A DNA stretch of 37,175 nucleotides from a virus. The stretch covers positions 1-37,175 of IMG/VR virus record IMGVR_UViG_3300048839_001283; one strand, written 5' to 3'. Both the position numbers and the translations under genes were made by a program. Below, piece by piece: positions 21,884-30,680 of this stretch. Each line of letters starts with the position of its first letter. The stretch's first letter is position 1. The notes under the pieces were generated by a model. That model did no database searches and was not told where the DNA came from. It worked only from the letters and a program-made list of their open reading frames with translations.

Positions 21884-22637
21884 TCAGACCATGAATGTCT
21901 GGGCCCCGCGGTGGCCCATTGAGATCAAGGCGATCCACGCTGAGCGGCACGCGGTCGATGCGGTCATCAGCACGCCGGACGTCGATCGCGATGGCGACAT
22001 GGTTCCGACCGAGGTCATCAAGTCGGGGCTGTCTCGATTTCTCGACAACCCGGTGATGCTGGAGAACCACCAGTTCGTTCGCCCGGACGGAACCAGCGGC
22101 GTGGTCGGGCACTGGGAAGACCTGCAGGTGCAGGAGAAGTGCTTCACTGGAACGGCCGTCTTCGACATCGCGGACCCGCACGGCGCCAGGCTGTGGGCCA
22201 AGTACGCCCAGAAGCATCAACGGGCGTTCTCGCCGGCGTTCGTCAACAAGGGGTCCCAGAAGGTCAACGTCGGCGGGCGGATGGTTCGCAAGTTCCAGGC
22301 CATCGAGCTGGTGGAGATCTCCGCGGTTCCGGTCGGCGCCAACGCCAAGGCCATCATGAAGGGGATGCAGGCGATCGCGGACGCCGACGACGAGAACCCC
22401 ATGCAGGCTCTGGCCGACCTGCTGACGCCGACGATCGAGAAGGCCATTCGCATTCAACTGGAAGCCGAGCCCGGCGGCAGGCTGCAAGCGCTGATTGAGG
22501 ACGTCGTCGAAGCGCTGCTGCGTCGCCGGGGTCAGGGTTTTAGCGACGACGACGGCGGGATCGCGGCGCCCGGCACTGCCGCTGAGTACCAGGGCCTCGT
22601 CAAGGCTCTGGAGTCGGTCACGGCAGCCATTGCGTGA
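21876..22637 (+). CDS. HK97-type prohead protease
   Basis: A 253-residue protein with H65 in MLENHQF and S119 in AFSPAF, matching the His/Ser arrangement of the HK97 protease family. VEISAVPVGANAKAI is the family's usual later motif. The C-terminal third (about 165-253) is helical and may act as a scaffold. It cleaves the capsid delta domain during head maturation. The ATG has a CAGGAG site 7 bases away and overlaps the portal stop by 8 bases. Confidence 0.9.
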   Translation: MSDQTMNVWAPRWPIEIKAIHAERHAVDAVISTPDVDRDGDMVPTEVIKSGLSRFLDNPVMLENHQFVRPDGTSGVVGHWEDLQVQEKCFTGTAVFDIADPHGARLWAKYAQKHQRAFSPAFVNKGSQKVNVGGRMVRKFQAIELVEISAVPVGANAKAIMKGMQAIADADDENPMQALADLLTPTIEKAIRIQLEAEPGGRLQALIEDVVEALLRRRGQGFSDDDGGIAAPGTAAEYQGLVKALESVTAAIA

Positions 22638-22679
22638 CCGACCGACGGATCAAACCACACCCAAGGAAGGATCGGAATC

Positions 22680-23906
22680 ATGGAAGACAACAAGAATCCC
22701 AACCCCGCCGAGCTGGTGCAGAAGGCGCTCGGCGATCTCAGCGGCCAGGTGACCAAGCGGTTCGACGACGCCGCCAAGGAGGTCAAGGCGCTGGTCGATG
22801 CCCAGAAGGCGCTCGAGCTGCAGCAGGCGGAGATCGTCAAGAAGGTCGCCGACTTCAAGCCGCAGGGCGGGGCCAAGGATACCGGCGGCTTCGCCAGCCT
22901 CGGCGAGTTTGCGGTGTCCGTCGCCAAGGCGTGCAAGACCGGGGCGACCCCCGATCAGCGGCTGGTGACCAAGGCCGCTCCCACCGCCGGCAGCGTGGCG
23001 AACGAGGCGGTCGGGGCCGACGGCGGCTTCGCCGTGCCGCAGGAGTTCGCCGATCGCATCATGGCCCTGGCGTTCCCGCAGGATGACATCCTCGGCCGCT
23101 GCAACCAGATTCAGACCGTCCGCAACAGCCTGTCGATGCCCGTCGGCGAGACCACGCCGTGGGGCACCACGGGCGTGCAGGCGTACTGGACCGACGAGCA
23201 GACCGCGATCACCCAGAGCAAGGTGGCTTTGGAGATGCGCAATCTCCGCCTCCACAAGCTGGCCGCCCTGGTTCCCGCCAGCGACGAACTGCTGGAGGAC
23301 GCCATGGCGATGGAGGGCTTCATCGCTGGTCAGGCGGCGGCAGCCATCCGCTACAAGGCCAACGACGCCATCATCAACGGCAACGGCGTGGCCCGCCCGC
23401 TGGGCATCCTCAACGCCGCCTGCCTCGTCACGGTCGCCAAAGAGAGCAATCAGACGAACGACACCGTCAACGCCACCAACGTGGCCAAGATGTACGCCCG
23501 CATGCCGGCAACCAGCGTCGGCAACTCCGTGTGGCTGGTCAACAACGACGTGCTCCCGCAGCTCCTGGTCATGACGCTGGGCCAGCAGCCGGTGTACCTG
23601 CCCCCGACCGGCATGGCCGGCGCCCCGTTCGGTCTGCTGCTGGGTCGGCCCGTCGTGGTCACCCAGCACTGCCAGACCGTCGGCGACAAGGGCGACATCT
23701 ACTTCGCCGACCTGACCCAGTACCTGGCCCTGGTCAAGGCCGGGGGCATCCGCCAGGCCAGCAGCGTGCATCTGTGGTTCGACTACGACATGACCGCCTT
23801 CCGCTTCACGTTCCGGCTCGGCGGTCAGCCGTGGCTCAGCGCGTCCATCACCCCGGACAACGGCAGCAACAACCTGTCGCCGTTCGTGGCCCTGGCGGCT
23901 CGCTGA
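22680..23906 (+). CDS. Major capsid protein, HK97 fold
   Basis: A 408-residue protein. Residues 1-65 are coiled coil (delta-like scaffold). The mature part starts near the segment VGADGGFAVPQEFADRIMAL and continues with the HK97 N-arm, E-loop-like and A-domain sequence. KANDAIINGNGVARPLGILN is a highly typical capsid motif. A strong AAGGAAGGAT ribosome site stands before the ATG, as expected for the most abundant protein. It should be cleaved by the adjacent protease around residue 90-105. Confidence 0.95.
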   Translation: MEDNKNPNPAELVQKALGDLSGQVTKRFDDAAKEVKALVDAQKALELQQAEIVKKVADFKPQGGAKDTGGFASLGEFAVSVAKACKTGATPDQRLVTKAAPTAGSVANEAVGADGGFAVPQEFADRIMALAFPQDDILGRCNQIQTVRNSLSMPVGETTPWGTTGVQAYWTDEQTAITQSKVALEMRNLRLHKLAALVPASDELLEDAMAMEGFIAGQAAAAIRYKANDAIINGNGVARPLGILNAACLVTVAKESNQTNDTVNATNVAKMYARMPATSVGNSVWLVNNDVLPQLLVMTLGQQPVYLPPTGMAGAPFGLLLGRPVVVTQHCQTVGDKGDIYFADLTQYLALVKAGGIRQASSVHLWFDYDMTAFRFTFRLGGQPWLSASITPDNGSNNLSPFVALAAR

Positions 23907-23975
23907 TCGTGACCTGAACCATCATCGACGAGAGTTTCAACAACCCCCGAAACCTGTTCGAACGAGAGGAATCAA

Positions 23976-24422
23976 ATGAGCACTCCCAACAGCAGACTGA
24001 GCGAACGCGTGGCGATCGTCGCCGCGATCGATCCGCAGATCGTGGACGGCGCGACCGTCTATTCGGACTACGTGGACATGAGCAAGTTCGATCGCATCCT
24101 GGCGGTCGTGCAGGTCGGCGACACCGAGGCGGTGGTCGATGCCGAGATCCAGACCGCCCAGGACGCGGCTGACACCGGCGTCGCCGACCTCGACGGCAAG
24201 GCCATCACTCAGCTCACCGCCGCCGGCGGCGACAACAAGCAGGCGGCGATCGAGCTGCGGGCTGCCGAGATGCCCAGCGGGCATCAGTTCGCTCGCCTCA
24301 AGGTCACCGTCGCTTCGACCAGCACCGGCGCGTTCATCGCCGGCCTGGTCATCGGCGGGGACGCCCGCGAGAAACCCGCCAGCGATAACGATGTCGCCAG
24401 CGTGGCCGAGATTGTGGACTGA
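23976..24422 (+). CDS. Probable head accessory/decoration protein
   Basis: A 148-residue protein with ATVYSDYVDMSKFDRILAVV, then AITQLTAAGGDNKQAAIELR and STGAFIAGLVIGGDAREKPA. This pattern is common in small proteins directly after HK97-type capsid genes. A beta-rich composition suits a capsid-surface or adaptor role. A GAGAGGA site precedes the ATG. Two adjacent hairpins follow its stop. Confidence 0.65.
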   Translation: MSTPNSRLSERVAIVAAIDPQIVDGATVYSDYVDMSKFDRILAVVQVGDTEAVVDAEIQTAQDAADTGVADLDGKAITQLTAAGGDNKQAAIELRAAEMPSGHQFARLKVTVASTSTGAFIAGLVIGGDAREKPASDNDVASVAEIVD

Positions 24423-24430
24423 CCTCCTTT

Positions 24431-24475
24431 GTGCGACTCGTCGCACCCCTGCCGTGGTGTCCGCCCACGGCAGGG
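24431..24475 (+). terminator. Twin hairpins after the head genes
   Basis: GTGCGAC (24431-24437) with GTCGCAC (24440-24446) has only a two-base gap. CCCTGCCGTGG (24447-24457) with CCACGGCAGGG (24465-24475) is perfect over 11 bp. They sit directly side by side in an 82-base gap. They may mark the end of a head transcript or a processing site; no U-run follows. Confidence 0.5.
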
Positions 24476-24504
24476 CTCGACGCGCCGGACAGGACCGAAT
24501 CAGG

Positions 24505-25143
24505 ATGAGCATTAGCGATTCGACATGGATGGTTCTCGGCAGTGGCCCCTCGGCGCCAGACGCGTTGCCGCGTGCCCTGGCCGAGACCCGCAACATCCTG
24601 ACGACGAACAGCGGCTACATGCTGCTGTCTGGCCCGAAGGAGTTGCCGCGCTACTACTGGATGAGCGACATCGTGGCGATGCAGCGGCATCGCAAGGTCG
24701 CATCCGCCATGCAGGAGGACGGGACCAAGATCGTCACCGGCGTCCACAGCGTTGAGAAAGTTCGCCGCCACGGGATCGAGCCGGACGTGGTGATTCCCAT
24801 CTCCATCAGTGCTGAGTCACCGGTGTTCGTTCGGGGCAAGTACACGAACGCCCGCACCAGCGGCGGAATCTTGACGCAGATCGCCGTCAACCTGTTGGCG
24901 GCGACGCGGGTGCTGCTGGTCGGGATGGACGGATACCGGTCGTCTCCTCAGCGAGTTGTCGTGGACACGTTCGACGGCGTTCGGGGGAAGCCGGGTCTGT
25001 GGGATGTGACCCAGAACTGGCAGAAGCCGATGCTCTGGTCAATCTGTAGCGCCTGCCCGGCCGTCGAATTCGTCTGGTGCGGCCATCCCAACTACGAGCT
25101 GCCCGTCCTGCCGAACGTGACGGTGATCGGAGGGGACAACTGA
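24505..25143 (+). CDS. DUF115/MptE-like Rossmann-type protein
   Basis: A 212-residue protein. VLGSGPSAPDALPRALAETR resembles the G.GPSL motif of DUF115/MptE-like proteins and related glycosyltransferase-like folds. GGILTQIAVNLLAATRVLLV followed by GMDGY fits their later A..A...G...I.L.G.D motif. Some relatives modify flagellin or other surfaces with nonulosonic-acid sugars; others act on pterins. It lies inside the head-tail cassette, overlapping the connector start (TGATG), so it may modify virion proteins or the host surface. Function is uncertain. Confidence 0.6.
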   Translation: MSISDSTWMVLGSGPSAPDALPRALAETRNILTTNSGYMLLSGPKELPRYYWMSDIVAMQRHRKVASAMQEDGTKIVTGVHSVEKVRRHGIEPDVVIPISISAESPVFVRGKYTNARTSGGILTQIAVNLLAATRVLLVGMDGYRSSPQRVVVDTFDGVRGKPGLWDVTQNWQKPMLWSICSACPAVEFVWCGHPNYELPVLPNVTVIGGDN

Positions 25144-25760
25144 TGGCCCTCGCCACACTCACCGACATCAAGACGCTTATGGGCATCAGCGGCTCGGCCG
25201 TGGACGCCAAGCTCACACTGCTGCTTGGCCAGGCGACGGCGATCGCCGAGCGGCTGACCGGGCGGGCCCTTGAACGCGAGGTCGCCAGGGTCGAGTATCC
25301 CGTCGCCCTCCCCTGGCAGTCGCGGTTCTGCCGGCTGCAGGTTTTTCCGATCGAGAGCGTCACCAGCGTCAAACAGCTCTACGCCGTGGCCAGCGATGCC
25401 GAGTTCGCGGCCGAGGATCCGCTCACCGAGAACGATGACTTCGTCATTGACGCCGTGGGCGGCGTGCTGGAGCGGATCAACGCGGTCTGGCACACGCAGC
25501 GGCGCTGGCTGCAGGTCATCTACACCGCGGGTTACATCGATCCATCAACTGCGTCTCCGCCGGCCGGGTCGTTCCAGCCTCCCGCCGATCTGCAGTTCGG
25601 CGTCCAGCAGCAGGTCATTCGCATGTTCCAGACCGCCGACTCCGCCGGCGTCCGCGAGACGGATCTGGGCGATGCCGGCGGACGGATCAGCTTCGCGGAG
25701 GCGAAGGTGCATCCCGCCCTCAAGGAAGCGTGCGACGCGCTGAGGAGGATGCACATTTGA
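25143..25760 (+). CDS. Head-tail connector protein (gp6-like)
   Basis: A 205-residue protein. LTDIKTLMGISGSAVDAKLT, then LLLGQATAIAERLTGRAL, is the classic start of HK97 gp6-type connectors. FQPPADLQFGVQQQVIRMFQ further on matches the P.dl..a......f motif. These proteins form a ring under the portal. The next gene starts at TTG inside its last codons. Confidence 0.8.
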   Translation: MALATLTDIKTLMGISGSAVDAKLTLLLGQATAIAERLTGRALEREVARVEYPVALPWQSRFCRLQVFPIESVTSVKQLYAVASDAEFAAEDPLTENDDFVIDAVGGVLERINAVWHTQRRWLQVIYTAGYIDPSTASPPAGSFQPPADLQFGVQQQVIRMFQTADSAGVRETDLGDAGGRISFAEAKVHPALKEACDALRRMHI

Positions 25761-26434
25761 GTCTGGTCATCCGCCTGCAACCGACGCCCGAGTCGATCCG
25801 CGTGATCGAGGAGCACGCCGCCCGGCCGCGCAACCTGATGCGGGCCCTCAGCTCGTCGTTGCGCCAGGCCCTGGCGGAAGTCGAGACCCACATCAAGGTC
25901 AACTACCTCCGCGGCGGTCACCACTCTGAAAAGCGTGACGGCAAGCCGCCGCTGGCCAGCCGCACCGGTTCGCTGCTCCAGGCAGTGACTCATGACATGG
26001 AGTCGCAACTGTCTGGCTATGTCGGCACGGCCGAGGGCGTGACCACGCCCTACGCACGTGCGCAGCTCGGCGACCAGGACACGGTGATCCGTCCCAAGAA
26101 CGCCAAGTGGCTGTGGCAGCCGATCGCCGACAACCTGACGGGCAAGGGCGTCGCGCGCCTCACGCCGACGCAGGCGGTGGAAGACGGCGCCTACTTCGTC
26201 AAGTCAAAGACGAACGACAAGATCTACGTCATGACCACGGCGAAGGTGCCGGGCGTCCGCCGCAAGGATGGGGCCACGAAGCTGCTCTTCGTCCTGCACA
26301 AGTCCGTTACCGTCAAGGGCACCAACGCCCTGGCCAAGGGCGTGGAGGACAAGCGCGGCCGGATCGAGGCCCTGCTGCAGCAGGGCCTGATCCGCGGCCT
26401 GACCACTGAGCCGACAACCGGGGGTGATGCATGA
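25757..26434 (+). CDS. Virion morphogenesis/tail completion protein
   Basis: A 225-residue protein. LVIRLQPTPESIRVIEEHAA and ALSSSLRQALAEVETHIKVN are followed by GKPPLASRTGSLLQAV and then YGTAE-like beta sequence. The LASRTG.L motif is typical of neck or tail-completion proteins (Mu gpG/HK97 gp10-type). I choose TTG at 25757, overlapping the previous stop (TTGA) with GAGGAGG eight bases before it; no good ATG exists at the right place. Confidence 0.65.
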   Translation: MSLVIRLQPTPESIRVIEEHAARPRNLMRALSSSLRQALAEVETHIKVNYLRGGHHSEKRDGKPPLASRTGSLLQAVTHDMESQLSGYVGTAEGVTTPYARAQLGDQDTVIRPKNAKWLWQPIADNLTGKGVARLTPTQAVEDGAYFVKSKTNDKIYVMTTAKVPGVRRKDGATKLLFVLHKSVTVKGTNALAKGVEDKRGRIEALLQQGLIRGLTTEPTTGGDA

Positions 26435-26880
26435 GCCAGCGTCGCAGCGCCATCGTCGCCGCCATCAAGACCTACCTGGTCTCCCACGTCTCCGGCCTGG
26501 CCGCCGGCCAGGTCAGGCGCCAGCCGGTTGACCTGCGGGATGTGCATGTCTCGCCGACCGTGTTCCTAGTGGAGATCGCCGACCTGCCTGATTTGGTCGG
26601 CAGTGGCCGGGTCGATCGCCATCTGCAACTGGTCGTCGTCATCGTGCAGAAGCCGAACCCTGGCAGCACGACGGATGAGCCGACGGCGGCGGAAGACTTC
26701 GCCGAGGACGTCCAGGTCGCCCTGGAGTCGTTCGCGGAGAGCGGTCTGGGCAGTGTGGCCGTGCGGATGCAGGAGGACCAGGGCGGGACGGAGTTCATGG
26801 GGATGGGGGACAAGGACAGATTCAACGTGACGGCCACAACGTGGGTCATCACCTACCAGCGCACCAGAGGAACAGCCTAA
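26431..26880 (+). CDS. Probable tail terminator/minor tail protein
   Basis: A 149-residue protein. QRRSAIVAAIKTYLVSHVSG, then a VFLVEIADLPDL strand, HLQLVVVIVQKP and AEDFAEDVQVALESF, make an alpha-beta arrangement like tail terminators and their relatives. It overlaps the previous gene (ATGA) and precedes the tail-tube candidate, the normal place for a terminator. Confidence 0.55.
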   Translation: MSQRRSAIVAAIKTYLVSHVSGLAAGQVRRQPVDLRDVHVSPTVFLVEIADLPDLVGSGRVDRHLQLVVVIVQKPNPGSTTDEPTAAEDFAEDVQVALESFAESGLGSVAVRMQEDQGGTEFMGMGDKDRFNVTATTWVITYQRTRGTA

Positions 26881-26891
26881 GGAGCAACGCC

Positions 26892-27314
26892 ATGGCGGAA
26901 GTCGCCGCAGTCAGAATCCATGACATTCAGAGCTTCTCGCACGGGACGAGCCAGTACATCGGCATCAAGAGCGCCGACATCCTGGTGAACAGCCCGGAGA
27001 TCGCCTTCGCCCGCAAGGACGGCGACACCTACCCGACCGTCGCCCAGGTCACTCACACGGATCAGTCGCCGGTGATGATCCGCATCACCACGCAGGACTC
27101 GGCGTCGTTTCTGGCGCTCCTGGCGGCGGCGGCGGCATCCCTGGTGATCGTCGGCAAGACCGGGGCGACGACGAAGACGTTCACCCTCAGCAACGCGATC
27201 TTTCGCCGGCCGCAAGCTCGCGTGGGCACGGCGCCCGGACAGTTTGGAGAGACGACGCTGGAGGCCGTGAGCGTGTCCAGCGACGGCACGACGCTGCCTC
27301 TGGCGATCACCTGA
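26892..27314 (+). CDS. Probable tail tube protein
   Basis: A 140-residue protein with beta-rich sequence (SQYIGIKSADILVNSPEIAF, VMIRITTQDSASFLALLAAA) ending GETTLEAVSVSSDGTTLPLA. The end with alternating polar residues and its position after the terminator suit a tube subunit. A GGAG site precedes the ATG. Similarity is structural guesswork; no signature motif is seen. Confidence 0.45.
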   Translation: MAEVAAVRIHDIQSFSHGTSQYIGIKSADILVNSPEIAFARKDGDTYPTVAQVTHTDQSPVMIRITTQDSASFLALLAAAAASLVIVGKTGATTKTFTLSNAIFRRPQARVGTAPGQFGETTLEAVSVSSDGTTLPLAIT

Positions 27315-27371
27315 TCGTCGCCGCGTTGAGCGGCTGGACATCACCATCACGGACCATCTGGAGTTCCGATC

Positions 27372-27587
27372 ATGGCCATCGACACCTACATCGCCACCTG
27401 CCCGAACCTCTGGCGGCTGAAGAAGAAGTTCCGCCAGTGGAAGCCGGGCGACACGTTCACCGCCTACCCGCAGGAGATCGCCGCCGCCGGTCTGACCGAC
27501 GCCGACGTCGAAGTCCGCGGGACGTTTATGAAGCCGGGCGTCGTCAGCGACCTGGCTGATCCCAAGGCCGCAACCAAGACCGAGTGA
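27372..27587 (+). CDS. Small tail-region protein
   Basis: A 71-residue protein (MAIDTYIATCPNLWRLKKKF, RQWKPGDTFTAYPQEIAAAG...). It has a W..GD.F...P motif found in small phage proteins in tail operons. It could be a tail assembly chaperone-like or connector protein. It lies between the tube candidate and the next tail gene. Confidence 0.55.
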   Translation: MAIDTYIATCPNLWRLKKKFRQWKPGDTFTAYPQEIAAAGLTDADVEVRGTFMKPGVVSDLADPKAATKTE

Positions 27588-27596
27588 TGCCCGATC

Positions 27597-28019
27597 ATGG
27601 CTGAAGCCGTGCCCAATCCCTACACGATCGACGCCGTCGCGGTCAACAGCCGCGTGGACTGGCGTCATCAGTACCTGCCCGGCCCGCCCGAATCTCGGCA
27701 GGAGAACACGTTCCCAGGGATCGGCGAGCGATTCGCGGTCGTCGGGCCGACGCTCCCCCCGGACCTGATCGTCAGCGGATTCATCGAGGGCGCCGGGGCC
27801 ACCCGGCACGCCGCGATCCAAGCCCTGAACGCCAATCTGGCCACCGAGAACGCCCGTCGCGGCACCCTCCACACCGTGGCCTGCCACGGCTTCTCGTTGG
27901 TGCACTGCGACCTGGTCGAGTTCCGCACCGTCGGCAATCTGTTCCCGATCGCTCAGGGCGACGGTTCGTTCAAGGTTGCCATCGGCGTGCGCTACGCATG
28001 GAGGCAGTTGAGAGTTTGA
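27597..28019 (+). CDS. Tail-region protein, unknown function
   Basis: A 140-residue protein with VNSRVDWRHQYLPGPPESRQ and GATRHAAIQALNANLATENA, then VGNLFPIAQGDGSFKVAIGV. An alpha-beta pattern with a conserved-looking strand at the end is suggested. Its stop overlaps the large hub-like gene (TGATG), pointing to a joint role in the tail tip. No family is recognised. Confidence 0.6.
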   Translation: MAEAVPNPYTIDAVAVNSRVDWRHQYLPGPPESRQENTFPGIGERFAVVGPTLPPDLIVSGFIEGAGATRHAAIQALNANLATENARRGTLHTVACHGFSLVHCDLVEFRTVGNLFPIAQGDGSFKVAIGVRYAWRQLRV

Positions 28020-30271
28020 TGGCCCTGACCTCCGCCATTTTGAAGCCTGCCCAGACTCTGGTGTACACCAGGCGAGTCCTCGCCCAGGCTGGCGGGGTTG
28101 CGCCGCTGCCGGTCAACGGCGAGCGCAGCGGATGGGTGCTGGATCCCAGGCTCAGGGCGGACGTGGTCCGCTGGATGACCGGGGCCCAGGTCGGCGATGC
28201 GACGCTCACTTTCGTGCCTTCGATGGCCAGTCAGGCGGCGTTCGAAGAGCAGCTCGCCCAGTACCATCCGGATGACCAGGTCAAGATCGTCATGCTGCCC
28301 GTCGAGGACGAGCTGGTGCAGCCGGTCCTCAGCGACGACGACGACGACACCGAGGAAGTTGACCCCGGCCTGGTGCTGTTCGAGGGCGTCATGGGCCGGC
28401 ACATCATCCGCGTCGATGGACGCGGCGAGACGGTGCAGTTCGTCGCCGTGCCGTTCCCGCGGCTGGACAATGCGATCGACGAGCACCTGATCCGCGGGCG
28501 AATCTGCGCGTACCGGGCCGGCGAGGAACCGGTGGACGGCGGTTACGGCCTGATCGAGTCGCCTGCGCTGCCGTGCGTGTTCAACCACGCCGGCCGGCCC
28601 AACCGCTCCGCGACGGGCAGTCGGCCGATCACGGTGTCCACGCTGGAAACCGAGCTCACCGGGTGGGTCTTCACCCACGACGACGATGCGCCCGGCGAGT
28701 TCTGGACGCTGCGCTCCGCTCTGCTGCATCTCATCGTGTGGTGGACGATCGGACCGCTGTTCCGCGAGCTGAATCACCACTTCACCGTCGATCACGATCT
28801 GGCCTTCGAACTGGCCAGCGATCCGGAGTCGGGCGAACGGGCTGCTCCTTTTCGAGGCTTGGATGATCAGATCCCCGAGGTCGATGTCCACGGCTTGGGC
28901 GTGCTCGACGCGATCGAACGGGTCTGTGCGTCGGTCGGCTGGCGGATGTCCGTCGAGCCGGTGGCTCTCGATCCTGAGGACGCACTGGCTCCGGATCGCC
29001 GCTACGTGCTGCGGTGCTGGAAGAATGGCGCGACGCCGATCAAGTGGTTCGACCTGGATCGGCGTTCCGCCGGCTACGCCGACGCCGAGGCCGCGACGAC
29101 GGCTAACAACATCGGCCTGTTCCAGGCTCAGCGCGACGCCCACGAGACAGTGAGCACGATCTACGCGGCCGGTCGCTTGTTCTTGGAATGCCGCCTGCTG
29201 CTGCTGCCACTGTGGCATGACTACGAGGTATCCGACGCGGCGGCGTCGGGATCGCTGCAGCAGGCGCCGACAGCATCTCAGCTCGCGATGGAGGAGTACT
29301 TCTACCTGCATGTGCCCGGCGGGGCCGGCTACACAGAAGCGCCGTTGCGACATTGGGGCGTGGACTGCACCGGCGCCATGGCTGGCAACTACGAGGGGAC
29401 CAACTACGAGCATCCCGGCGGCGAGGATGGTTACGGGTGGGTCGAGGCGCTGGGGCTGAACGACTCGATCATGCGGACCGACCGCGTGCCGCCAGCCGAC
29501 GACGACCAAATCCGCTGGACGACTCGCATCCGCCCGCTGCTGCCTCTGCGCAGCACCCGCGCCGTCGCCGCCGGCATCGAGTACCTGCTGGAGGTCGATG
29601 AGGGCAGTGGGTTCGTCGCGTGCCCGGCCAAGTTCCGCACCCTCCGGGAGGCCTGCGGGATCTCGCTGCAGGTGCCGAACCTCGCCGCCATCAACAACGC
29701 GACCTTCACCACCGGCGTCAAGCCACCCCCGGCGGCGAGTTGGTACGCGCTGATCAAGTCGCAAACCCTCAAGTTCCGGATCACGGCCGTGATCGAGGCC
29801 GATCACGCCGAGCGCTACGACCTGCTCCGACAAACCAGCAGCGGCAGCCAATACAACCGGGGTCTCTACCTGGCCGGACGCAACCATGAGCTGTGGATTC
29901 AGCCCGGCAGCAGATTCCATCCGGCCTACCCGTCCGCCGGGGCCGACTGGTACCAGGACAGCGTCACCGGCCTCGAAACCACCGCCAGGAGCCTGCGTGA
30001 CGAGTTGGAGCAGCAGAGGATCTCATGCTCGGCATCGACCTGGCGGATGGATCAGGCAACGGCCTACCGCCTGGGCGACCGCATTGCGGGCGTCCGCGGC
30101 CGGGGCTACTCACTCGCCACCGACGGAGGGCAGGGCGAGCGCGGCCCGGTCGTGGCCGGCCTGACGTTCCGCCTCGCCCCCGCCGAACAACAGCGGATCG
30201 ACCTGACCCTCGAAGATCAGAGGATGGGCAACGCAGGCCAAGGATCCAGACAGGGGGTGACCCGTGGCTGA
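28019..30271 (+). CDS. Large tail/baseplate hub-like protein
   Basis: A 750-residue protein. An N-terminal beta-rich region (about 1-150) contains a run of Asp at about 103-110 (SDDDDDTEEVD). A central part follows with ALLHLIVWWTIGPLFRELNH and an EVDVHGLGVLDAIERVCASV helix that recalls hub proteins. The C-terminal part (about 500-720) has YLLEVDEGSGFVAC and further beta strands. Size and position after tail genes suggest a distal tail or hub protein. The ATG overlaps the previous stop; a slightly longer upstream reading is less likely. Confidence 0.6.
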   Translation: MALTSAILKPAQTLVYTRRVLAQAGGVAPLPVNGERSGWVLDPRLRADVVRWMTGAQVGDATLTFVPSMASQAAFEEQLAQYHPDDQVKIVMLPVEDELVQPVLSDDDDDTEEVDPGLVLFEGVMGRHIIRVDGRGETVQFVAVPFPRLDNAIDEHLIRGRICAYRAGEEPVDGGYGLIESPALPCVFNHAGRPNRSATGSRPITVSTLETELTGWVFTHDDDAPGEFWTLRSALLHLIVWWTIGPLFRELNHHFTVDHDLAFELASDPESGERAAPFRGLDDQIPEVDVHGLGVLDAIERVCASVGWRMSVEPVALDPEDALAPDRRYVLRCWKNGATPIKWFDLDRRSAGYADAEAATTANNIGLFQAQRDAHETVSTIYAAGRLFLECRLLLLPLWHDYEVSDAAASGSLQQAPTASQLAMEEYFYLHVPGGAGYTEAPLRHWGVDCTGAMAGNYEGTNYEHPGGEDGYGWVEALGLNDSIMRTDRVPPADDDQIRWTTRIRPLLPLRSTRAVAAGIEYLLEVDEGSGFVACPAKFRTLREACGISLQVPNLAAINNATFTTGVKPPPAASWYALIKSQTLKFRITAVIEADHAERYDLLRQTSSGSQYNRGLYLAGRNHELWIQPGSRFHPAYPSAGADWYQDSVTGLETTARSLRDELEQQRISCSASTWRMDQATAYRLGDRIAGVRGRGYSLATDGGQGERGPVVAGLTFRLAPAEQQRIDLTLEDQRMGNAGQGSRQGVTRG

Positions 30272-30665
30272 CCTGGTGGTCACTGTTCCGCGCGACGCCG
30301 ATTGGACCCCGGCCCACCGGCTGGGCCTGTTCATCGGCACAGAAGGCGCAGCCAGCCTGGCGGCATCGACGCCGCCCGGCGGCACGAAGGTCGCCGAGGT
30401 CCCGGCTGCGCCGGTCGGCGTGCTCGGCGCCGCGCCGGTCGAGGGCGAGGTCATCGCGATCAGGCACCGCTACCAGCCCGCCGACGTGTGCAGCACGTTG
30501 CCGCTCGGCGTGGCTGTCAGAGATCTGGCAGGCAACTGGGGCGACAAGACGGAAACAGTCGTGCAGCTTTCGGACCCGCCCCGCGGGGCCCGGAACCTGC
30601 GCGTGGAATCAACAGGCAACGCGTTCGAGGCCCGGCTGATCTGGTCGGCCTCGCCGCATGTGTGA
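30264..30665 (+). CDS. Small tail-tip protein
   Basis: A 133-residue protein starting at GTG 30264, after a GGGGGTG ribosome site and overlapping the hub gene's end. The sequence (VVTVPRDADWTPAHRLGLFI, VIAIRHRYQPADVCSTLPLG, AVRDLAGNWGDKTETVVQLS) looks beta-rich and may be Ig-like. It probably assists the hub. Confidence 0.55.
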   Translation: MADLVVTVPRDADWTPAHRLGLFIGTEGAASLAASTPPGGTKVAEVPAAPVGVLGAAPVEGEVIAIRHRYQPADVCSTLPLGVAVRDLAGNWGDKTETVVQLSDPPRGARNLRVESTGNAFEARLIWSASPHV

Positions 30666-30680
30666 GGATGGTTTGGTAGA

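Noticed and set aside
27992-29920. Long minus-strand open frame of 642 codons
   Set aside because: It mirrors the large hub-like gene. High GC content keeps antisense frames open; it lacks start-site support.
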